From the NCBI GenBank assembly GCA_003550305.1, contig QKYT01000849.1:1-16765 (forward strand): a DNA stretch of 16,765 nucleotides, written 5' to 3'. Below, in pieces: positions 10,401 through 16,765 of this stretch (position 1 is its first letter; every line of letters begins with the position of its first letter). The position numbers and the translations under genes were made by a program. The DNA is from Glomus cerebriforme. Lineage: Eukaryota > Glomeromycota > Glomeromycetes > Glomerales > Glomeraceae. The notes under the pieces are model-generated. The model was not told where the DNA came from. It was given only the letters and a program-made list of their open reading frames with translations, and did not search any database.

Positions 10401-10479
10401 TTAGTAAAAATCTCATCTTGAAGCTCACTACGAGCTCCTGGTTTGTATCTAAAAGCTGTGAATATGCTGGATCAGACAT
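7296..10479 (-). pseudogene. Gag-like coiled-coil protein with retropepsin-like domain, degenerate
   Basis: A gene of roughly 1,050 codons read from the ATG at 10479-10477 (MSDPAYSQLLDTNQ). Order: N-terminal coiled coils (10450-9450); a gag-like helical domain (about 9420-8830; FKPYVGQEPSDEYLDKVIQSW, SRQSALQRLTQEKF, and after a TGA GVADNDAQTIGFLKNHL and GDLYTWMRAVG); coiled-coil repeats (8830-8260); a polar linker; and a retropepsin-like fold (7750-7430) with KCKIGRLKILAMALDSCAEL, where the family has DS/TG. The tail reads ELKFHYNGKDFTIPVTMHKV after a slip near 7430. Damage: TGA at 10262, 10057, 9821, 9638, 9008 and 8343; TAG at 9839; TAA at 7856; one-base slips near 10440, 8832 (G-run), 8270, 8088 (A-run) and 7430. 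The active-site Gly is Cys. Retropepsin is called from the DS-x-A-E-L motif plus flanking strands; gag is an inference from domain order and helix pattern. Confidence 0.62.
8230..8810 (-). repeat. Two families of internal coiled-coil repeats in the gag-like gene
   Basis: Type A occurs three times: LEKRLGVIKINLAKLT (from about 8558), LKNRIEQIEAHLTKFA (about 8429) and FKKRLGQIEALLAKLT (about 8315). The linkers share SES...GG; the spacing is 43 then 38 codons. Type B occurs twice: EIDKLNSQIASLQAQLAQ (about 8807) and NFEKLNSKIAFLEAQLTE, 32 codons apart. Both have heptad-like hydrophobic spacing, suggesting a multimerising rod between the gag-like and protease-like domains. Confidence 0.6.
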
Positions 10480-10531
10480 GGTATTATTCAGCCCTGATTT
10501 ATAGTACTATCATAATAATCCTACCTTGAGA
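10480..10531. promoter_or_regulatory. 52-bp divergent intergenic region, likely shared promoter
   Basis: The gag-like gene starts leftward at 10479 and the integrase gene starts rightward at 10532, leaving 52 A+T-rich bases between the two ATGs. No TATA box or terminator can be assigned with confidence. The head-to-head arrangement implies shared control of both genes. Confidence 0.4.
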
Positions 10532-12202
10532 ATGAGTCAACCGCAAATTGTGATAGATCCCGATGAAGAGCTCCGTATAGTCTGTAGACTTCTATTTTAT
10601 AATATACCTGGTTTTCATCCCAATGCAAAAAAACTACATAAAGCGTATCAGGAAGAAGGATATTCTTTTTGATTACAGGATATCACAAAATGGGTAAAAT
10701 ACTAATATAGTTACCAAATCTATTGACAGCCATTGCCATGCAAAGCTGAGGCAAGCTTTTCAAAGATTAAGATTCCAAACAAAGTCCATCAATACGATAT
10801 ATTACTCCATACTCATGATCGAGATGGTAGAAGGGTATTTGTTTGCACTCTCCTAGTTATTAATGTGGCAACATGTTTTAAGAAAGGATGCACACTAACA
10901 TCAAGAAATAGCTTAGAAATCTGGATTGCGATTAAAGATATCTATGAGAATCCTTCTAACTCTCTTACTTGGCCAAAATTATTAATGACTGATGGTGATG
11001 CTTCGTTCTGAGGTGCATTTTCACGAGGAATGCAACAGTATAATGTTACAATACATGTTGTTGACCTTTATAGTTTTGAGAGTCTGGCTTTCATTAAAGC
11101 ATTTAAGAAAACAATAGCAAAATTAACATATAAGGTCCAATATGCTATAGAGGGACGATTAACTGATGGGGAGCGATCAAGGATATTTAAGAGAATCCTT
11201 AAGAAGTATATTGATTATCTGAACAACAGTAAAACTCGCCTTATTGGAATGTCACTAGCATGTGCTATGATTTTGGAAGAAGTTGAATCAAAGCCTTCTA
11301 AAAAACCTAAGCGTGCAATCGGAAAAGATGAAGAGATAAAATTACAAAAAGATACAGCGGTTAGATATCTGTTAAAAACAGGCGAGTTGGAAGGAAACCA
11401 TATACGTAGAACAACTGATCCATATTGGAGCTTGTGTGTCTTTAAGATAAAAAGAGTTGTTATTGGAAAGAACCCGCCACAACTAATTTTATACTATCTT
11501 GAGAATGAACCTATCAAATCTACTGCTCATTTAATAGGACGAAACCCAAAAAGGTCCTTTAAATTTGAGAAACTCCAAGTAATCGAGGAACCCGATAAAA
11601 TCGAATATCCACCCGATGGATTTATGCGAAAATACCATCCTACTGAATTCGTCCATTATGTTCATGCTTCCAGTAGTAAGTCAGTTCAGGCCATGGATTA
11701 TGCTATGAAGCGTGGTGGTCAATGTCTTGGAAAGACCGGGCAAATAAATGGTCATGATGTATATCTTTGGTTTTGCGAAAATGGTGTGCATCAATGGGAG
11801 TATCCATTAAAGTATATCATGAAAAAATTCGAATAGTGTCCTTTTTGCCATCACACTACCAAAAGAACTTGCTGATACATTTTTGAGGATCTACTAGACA
11901 AGAAATTTCCATCATGTAGGCCGAATTTTTTGCATGGAATGCAACTTGATGGATATAATGAAGAGTTGCGACTAGGATTCAAATTTCATGGCAGGCAACA
12001 CTATAGTCTTAATTCAATGTTTCATAGGAGAGGCCAGATAGATTTGGATGAACAGANAATANNNGATCAGAAGAAGCGGGATATATGCAAGGAGCAAGGC
12101 ATATGTCTTATCGAAGTGCCCTATACTGCAGATTTTTATCCATTTATTAGACATACATTAATTGAGAAAGGATTTTTGGATGAAGCGAAGCCTAATCCTT
12201 GA
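10532..12202 (+). pseudogene. Polinton-type integrase fused to zinc ribbon and PD-(D/E)XK-like nuclease, degenerate
   Basis: A single frame of 557 codons with six in-frame stops (10670, 10703, 10724, 11009, 11834, 11873) and no frameshift. Residues 85-240 are an rve/DDE integrase core: Asp89 (QYDILLHTHD), LLVINVATCFKKGCTL, Asp154 (LMTDGDASF), then [12 protein letters not shown], where the catalytic Glu should stand but Lys189 does. [17 protein letters not shown] follows, as in Polinton integrases. Residues 296-350 ([16 protein letters not shown] ... [14 protein letters not shown]) resemble the SH3/chromo-like C-terminus. Residues 413-439 ([10 protein letters not shown] ... CPFC) form a zinc ribbon, with stop 435 where Trp is usual. 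Residues 462-557 ([38 protein letters not shown]) match a restriction-endonuclease-like fold, its Glu changed to Lys484. Ns interrupt 12057-12064. Strong for the integrase, good for the nuclease, dead in this copy. Confidence 0.78.
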
Positions 12203-12298
12203 AATCTCACGTGATTTTGGGTGAATCAAGTTCGCTGAAATTTCACCAAGAATTTTACTTCGCTTGATATATTATTAATAATACTTAGTTTAGCTGAT

Positions 12299-13161
12299 AT
12301 GGAAGTTAAAAAGCTTGATCAGGCAGATAGAATCGTTCTCCATATTGACGAGATAAAGGATGCGAAAAGATTTAATGGATTAAACTCAACCCCTCAATGG
12401 TCCTTTACAGTATTAATCACTGGCCGTACCAATTCGGAAAAAACTAACAAAGTCGTGAACCTATTATTGGGAAACAAGCTATATTGAATGTTTAACAGAA
12501 AAAAGGAAGGGACTAGATATATCTGGAATGATGATTTGGTCTTATTGGACACCATCTCAACGAGCCAAAATATAGGTATCTCAAATCAGCATATCAGATA
12601 ATCGCAAGTAGCCCAAAACCATATTGTGAAGATATCTCATTTCGGGCTATGAAGCCTGATAAAATCTCAAAGCTGGATTCATTCTCTCCAGAAAGAGGTA
12701 TATTGGCCATATTTGAAGATGTATGTGCCGATTCAAAGAAAGTCCAGGAGAAGATTGCTCATTATTTTACTAAAGGTCACCACAGAAATATTAGTAGTAT
12801 GTATGTCTCACAGAGTTTTTTTGACTGTCTGAAATTGATAAGAAAAAACTTAAATTACGTTGTACTCTTTAATGGATCCACTTCAGAAGAATTGAGCAGA
12901 ATTCTCCACCTATATGCTTATGACTGGCGTAGCATATATAAAGATGTCGTTAACTATTTGACTGATCGCAATTTTATTGTCTTTGATTTAACAGTGCCTC
13001 CAAACCATCCTCACAGAATTTGAAAAGAATGGGACCAAATTTTTGAAAAAAATGATATTCATAGACTATATGAATGCGCAGGTCGAAATGTATATTTTTT
13101 CTGGGTTTCTAGATCATGTTCAGATTCACTACGCCTCTTTGCCTATAATTTCCTTTCATGA
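12299..13161 (+). pseudogene. A32-like (FtsK/HerA) DNA-packaging ATPase, degenerate
   Basis: This family threads genomes into capsids in Polintons, virophages and nucleocytoplasmic large DNA viruses. Visible signs: Walker A near residues 42-49 reads GRTNSEKT, where GRTNSGKT is expected (Gly to Glu). Walker B reads [14 protein letters not shown]. The family block follows: [20 protein letters not shown], then [12 protein letters not shown] and [13 protein letters not shown]. Damage: TGA at 12485, loss of one base near 12557 (frame 12299 moves to the frame of 12649), and TGA at 13021. The frame closes at 13159-13161, overlapping the convergent coiled-coil gene by 19 bp. It starts 97 bp after the integrase-nuclease gene on the same strand. 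Length, about 285 residues, is normal for the family. Pseudogene. Confidence 0.75.
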
Positions 13162-13778
13162 GTGCTAGAATATATTTCCGGTTCTATAGTCACATCACTA
13201 TGCTCTGTTTTAGAAAGGATCTGATCAACAAGAGTGATAATTTTCCTATCTTTAACAGAAATAATATCCTCCAGATTCTGGCATCTATTCTCTAACAGGT
13301 CAATGGACTTTTCAGCCGATGCAATAGCTTTTTTCGTATCAGGAATTATACTTTTGAAGAAAGCTACCAAATCTGATAATTGGATGACTTTCCCACCACT
13401 CTCCTCCAAAGACCTGGTCATGGCTACCTCACGAGACTTATACTGCTTTTGCAAATCGAGAAGCTCTTCAATCTTTTTTTCCAATGCCCGTTTTAATATA
13501 TACAACTCCTCATTTTCTCATCTTAACAAAGTTTCACAGTCGCTAGTAATAGGCTCAGTCCTCTTCATCTTTTGATGCTCTTTTTGCTTAATATAATTTT
13601 CAACCAGCTTATTTAACAAATATTCTACTTCAGGATGGATACTACTTGCCTGTTCTAGCGATAATAGATGTTTTCGTGATGTAAGATGTCACCATGTATC
13701 TATTTTGATAGAATGAGGAAGCTGATTAAGTTGCTTTGAGTAATATATGTGAAAAGATGGTATTAGTATACCAGTCAT
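13143..13778 (-). pseudogene. Coiled-coil protein of unknown function (element gene), two in-frame TGA
   Basis: One uninterrupted reading phase of 212 codons runs from the ATG at 13778-13776 (MTGILIPSFHIYYSKQ) to the TAG at 13143, broken only by TGA at 13689 (W-stop-HLTSRKH) and 13518 (LLR-stop-ENEEL). Both fit CGA. The second half is strongly coiled-coil (ALEKKIEELLDLQKQYKSRE, AIASAEKSIDLLENRCQNLE). No membrane segment or known domain is seen. It is convergent with the packaging ATPase and overlaps it slightly, which is typical of compact virus-like elements. Function unknown; perhaps structural. Confidence 0.62.
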
Positions 13779-13794
13779 TATTACCACAGGTACT

Positions 13795-13880
13795 AATAAA
13801 AAAATTTTTGAGAATTTTATAGATTTAGAAATTTTATAAGAAAAATTTTGAGAATTTTACACATTCAGAAATTTACATGC
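13795..13880. repeat. A+T-rich tandem duplication, about 40 bp
   Basis: Two adjacent copies share AAATTTTTGAGAATTTTA, a short spacer and AGAAATTTTA or AGAAATTTACA. They lie just outside the start of the last cluster gene, where an element end would be expected. No matching inverted copy was confirmed at the left side. Confidence 0.5.
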
Positions 13881-13952
13881 CAGTGAGCATATCGCGAGTT
13901 GCATCACATATGTCAGGAGATCAGCTAGTCCTATCAAATCATGTGACTTCAA

Positions 13953-16003
13953 TCATTAATGGTTTTATCATTCTCAACCTCAAGCTTGGTGATGCATTGT
14001 TTCAACAAATCAGTCTCACTAAGACCATCTATTTCCTCAGGACCTGTAAGCGAAATTTGCCAAGAAAAAATTTTATTAACTGATGCACTTGCTTTATTAA
14101 TAATACATGTATCGAATCTCTATTCTATAAATTTTTGGGGGTCATAACCGTTACTACCATTTCACTAGAACTATGCTCACTATCCTCAGAGTCAGAACTA
14201 TATAATATTTTGTGAATTGTACATGCGACGGCTGTTCTCAGAATCATTAACACATGTATAAGTGGGTATATGGCACTTGGAGAAGTCATATGCAATGGGA
14301 TTGTTGCTTCCTCTATTAGGCAGTACTTGTAAATACTCGATTCTTTTCGCATAGTATAAAGTTCTATAACGTCGCCTATAATAAAAACAATATGATTAAT
14401 CACTATTTGTTTGTAATATAGGAGCGGGAGTATATGAAGTAAAAATACCTGTGATGTTAATAGCAAATATGATCAAATCCTATCTCTTGAACGATTGATT
14501 GAATATTCTTTTAAGCTTCGAAATAATCCTAGTAGTATCAATAGAATCCTTGAAAAATTGAATTAATTTTTTATGATCTCATCGTCACTTATCTTGGCTG
14601 GAATTTGGTCTACCAGTTTCAAGATATACTATTTTAAGTTCGACATCTTTTTCCAATTGTACTATAGTCATATAATCAGGCTTTTGTGCAAACTTGCGAG
14701 ATTCTTTTCGTATAGTACTAGCCGAACTTCCCTCTTCACCCCTATTTAGAAAATTATTAGGTGCGAAAAAAAAGCGTGACAGAAGAACATTTTATGGTTA
14801 ATACTAGAAATAGTACTTACCATATGTCCCATACAGCAGGGTTTCTGGGTAAATCACTCATTACTATATTTATTAATGGTGCAAGTACTTCGCAGATATA
14901 AGATCCTTCATTAATCAGTTTTCCTTTCTTTGTATAGGCTTCATACTTAGGCGATTTCCAAACTTTAAGCCTACAAGGATCCCACCCATTCATATTATTC
15001 ACGAGTAGTAAGCTAACATATAGAGTATAGGGTGAAAAAATAATAAACTTACAAAGATTCTAGAATCTGTCTTGTTTTTTCTTGAAGCTTTTCAGAACTA
15101 TCTAGCCATTTCCCAAATTCGACATCACGCAAACCCTCGTCTTCATTAATCTTTGATTCTTCATTCTGGATAAATTCTTCACAAGTGTCTAATATATCAT
15201 GATTCTGTTCCAACTTATATTTTTGAAATGGTTCCTTAAAAATATCGCAAAATGACCCAGAAATGTTTATGAAAGGTTCTGATTTGACATTTAGAACGCC
15301 TGAACAAATCGGATGGTCGAATCCAAGATTTTCTACATTTATATTATTAAGTTCCACTTCTATCCTCTCCCACATAGTTTTTTCGTAACTCACGCTCCCA
15401 TTTACACATTATCCAATATCACGTTTCAAGGACCGTAAATTTGCATTTGCGTCTTCATGCCAAGCTTCAGTATCAATTACTAATGCTTTCATTTCAGAAA
15501 GAGAGCATAAGTCTTCGAACGCAGTCAAAACCTAAAAATGTTACTAAAATTAGTTCATCGAGATTTATTTGATAATCACACTAGATTTCACATCACAGGA
15601 TCAGATTAGGTTTTCATTTTCACATAAACTCTTTCAATTCGCGGCAGAATATCTTATAATAGTATGTATATAACTAGCTACTGCCATATGGAAAGTAATA
15701 ATACAACGGACACAGCGCATTCACAACCTAAAAAAAACAAGTCATCATATCCATATATTTATCATAAAATAATTCATCACCATACCCGTTTCACCAGTTT
15801 TTTTCCAGTACCAAAACTTCGAAGCTTTTTTATTCGCTCAACATCATCTGAGGGGACTTGTTCTAAAACTCGCTCCAAAATATTTTCAAAGTTCTCCACC
15901 TCCTTTTTAAGGACGCCTATCCATTCACATTCCTCTACTCATACAAATAATGCTGTAGAGATTCTAATAATATCAAGAGGTTCTCTTGTTAAAAGGAATT
16001 CTT
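13953..16003 (-). pseudogene. Multi-exon gene of a fungal PD-(D/E)XK-like family, degenerate
   Basis: Exons read on the minus strand: 15786-16003 (VPSDDVERIKKLRSFGTGKK), an uncertain exon below 15727, then 15053-15531, 14821-15012, 14449-14741 and 13953-14375. The introns 15013-15052, 14742-14820 and 14376-14448 have GT and AG ends and join in phase, for example DI-W-GEEGSS and NIT-GDVIELY. The core reads KPDYMTIVQ ... ELKIVYLETGRPNSSQDK ... DHKKLIQFFKDSIDTTR, a D...E-x-G pattern with a following KL-x3-KD helix as in PD-(D/E)XK-like families expanded in these fungi. The C-terminus has acidic Ser repeats, then after a one-base slip near 14133 a helical ETDLLKQCITKLEVEN. Stops: TGA 15939, TAA 15409, TGA 14585 and 14579, TAG 14480 and 14119. 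The 5' end is not resolved. The fold is an inference. Confidence 0.55.
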
Positions 16004-16019
16004 CTATGTTTTGATAGAA

Positions 16020-16100
16020 TTAAAAAGTTAATATTAGTATAAAGCTGGCTAGGCAAAGTAAAAGAATAATGTACAGTAGATTCCAATACCTTTTCGCCAT
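16020..16100 (-). CDS. Possible small hydrophobic peptide or first exon
   Basis: An ATG at 16100-16098 opens 26 codons, MAKRYWNLLYIILLLCLASF and onward, a positively charged start followed by a hydrophobic run like a signal anchor. It stops at TAA 16020 just before the first visible exon of the downstream gene. A GTATTG donor lies inside it and an acceptor CATAG ends at 16004, but splicing them leaves the wrong phase. It may be a chance frame. Confidence 0.2.
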   Translation of the reverse strand: MAKRYWNLLYIILLLCLASFILILTF

Positions 16101-16765
16101 ACTGCCTTTTTAAATGTCTTGTATTTCCCAATTATATCCTCTCTAACTCACACTCATGTTGGGAAAAGAGATAGGAGAGGCACTTTACGCCAAAATTTTA
16201 TGTAAGACATGCTAAATGTGCATTGTAGATCTCAACATTGCAAAAGCGTTGGGGAGTATGCATATACATACTTTTTATTTCGCTTGCTCGACCGCTCAGT
16301 AATAAAGGCCTAGTAACATTATATAAATATACTCTGGTTGGAATCTAGTAGGAATAGCCTGTAGCAACGCAATGCTCTGGAAGAAATAAACTCATAAATA
16401 AATGCTATTCAGATAGATAGGGAAACATTTTGGGGGATCGATTTCTTATGTGTGAAAATTAATTAGTCACACAAGCAGTCACACAAAGTTACAGATGATT
16501 TGCGGTGTATCACTTATTACATCATATATACTTTAACGAGGATCAAAAACGTGCTAATTTATGTCACACATGCCTTCATGCATTGGCTTCGCATGGTGGA
16601 CAATATATTATTTTATTAATACAATATTCGGGATCTGGGTCAAGGATTGATCTGAAAAATTTGGCGCACTAATTCACTATTATTATCCAAATCTGATAAA
16701 TCTACAGTAGAGGTGCGCTCCGGTGAAATCCGTTCAATCCGTCATCTGATCCGATCAAAAAACGG
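16101..16765. other. Intergenic sequence, no gene recognised
   Basis: No long frame, RNA gene or mobile-element end was found. A short direct repeat (AGTCACACAA / AGTCACACAAA) lies near 16465-16487, and a G+C-richer patch with GATCGG/CCGATC-like words sits at the right edge. Upstream control sequence of the minus-strand gene is possible. Confidence 0.45.

Noticed and set aside
5136..13778. Double-jelly-roll capsid, PolB or Ulp1-like protease genes
   Set aside because: Looked for on both strands; no matching motifs were seen, so the cluster is called Polinton-like rather than a complete Polinton.
4905..13880. Terminal inverted repeats bounding the element
   Set aside because: Only a short AAAAATTTTGAG match was found between about 4915 (reverse strand) and 13840; too A+T-rich and short to claim.
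13877..14147. Two plus-strand frames of 62-68 codons
   Set aside because: Antisense to the ETDLLKQCITKLEVEN segment of the minus-strand gene.
15664..16014. Plus-strand frame of 116 codons
   Set aside because: Antisense to a better minus-strand exon with flanking splice sites.
1..16765. tRNA, rRNA or CRISPR array
   Set aside because: No cloverleaf with conserved T-loop, no rRNA core words, and the only regular array (3674-3818) has no spacers.

Overview
The window looks like nuclear DNA of a fungus, most likely an arbuscular mycorrhizal fungus (Glomeromycotina, Rhizophagus-like). The reasons are high A+T, short GT-AG introns of about 40-80 bp, a fungal-type PMCA calcium ATPase, lineage-style coiled-coil and PD-(D/E)XK-like families, and dense decayed mobile DNA. 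The organism call rests on recognition from memory; no search was run. Runs of N at about 3869-3874, 12057 and 12062-12064 point to a draft assembly.

Layout. (1) 79-1823 (+): the 3' half of a plasma-membrane-type Ca2+ ATPase with one clean intron (1146-1220), a damaged P-domain motif, an internal deletion, and a tail of five imperfect DTNDTQEE-type repeats. (2) 1824-5026: mostly non-coding A+T-rich DNA. It holds a possible minus-strand exon remnant (3238-3430), a perfect 58-bp palindrome (3606-3663) joined to a 32-bp tandem array (3674-3818), a diverged inverted repeat (3932-4216) and GGCACGAAGTGCC mini-hairpin repeats (4400-4600). (3) 5136-13778: a compact cluster of six decayed genes that I read as one degenerate Polinton/Maverick-like element. 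(4) 13953-16003 (-): a multi-exon gene remnant of a fungal PD-(D/E)XK-like family, with splice sites still readable. (5) 16101-16765: nothing recognisable.

The cluster in (3) contains, in order: a coiled-coil membrane protein (-); a helix-turn-helix protein (+); a long gag-like coiled-coil protein carrying a retropepsin-like domain (-); divergent from it across only 52 bp, an integrase fused to an SH3/chromo-like segment, a zinc ribbon and a restriction-endonuclease-like domain (+); an A32-like (FtsK/HerA) packaging ATPase (+); and a second coiled-coil protein (-). Integrase plus packaging ATPase is the Polinton core. In place of the usual double-jelly-roll capsid, Ulp1-like protease and PolB, I see only gag-like and retropepsin-like sequence. 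If intact copies elsewhere keep this gene set, it would be an unusual virus-like element that encodes its own packaging motor. This is the main point to check.

None of the cluster genes is intact. Each keeps a long conserved frame broken by stops and by single-base slips, several of them in homopolymers. Of about 28 in-frame stops that I counted by hand in the cluster and in the right-hand gene, about 19 are TGA. Most sit where CGA (Arg), CAA/CAG (Gln) or TGG (Trp) fits the context. This looks like C-to-T decay, perhaps CpG deamination. Catalytic residues are also lost: the integrase Glu is Lys, the Walker A Gly is Glu, and the endonuclease Glu is Lys. All genes are therefore annotated as pseudogenes.
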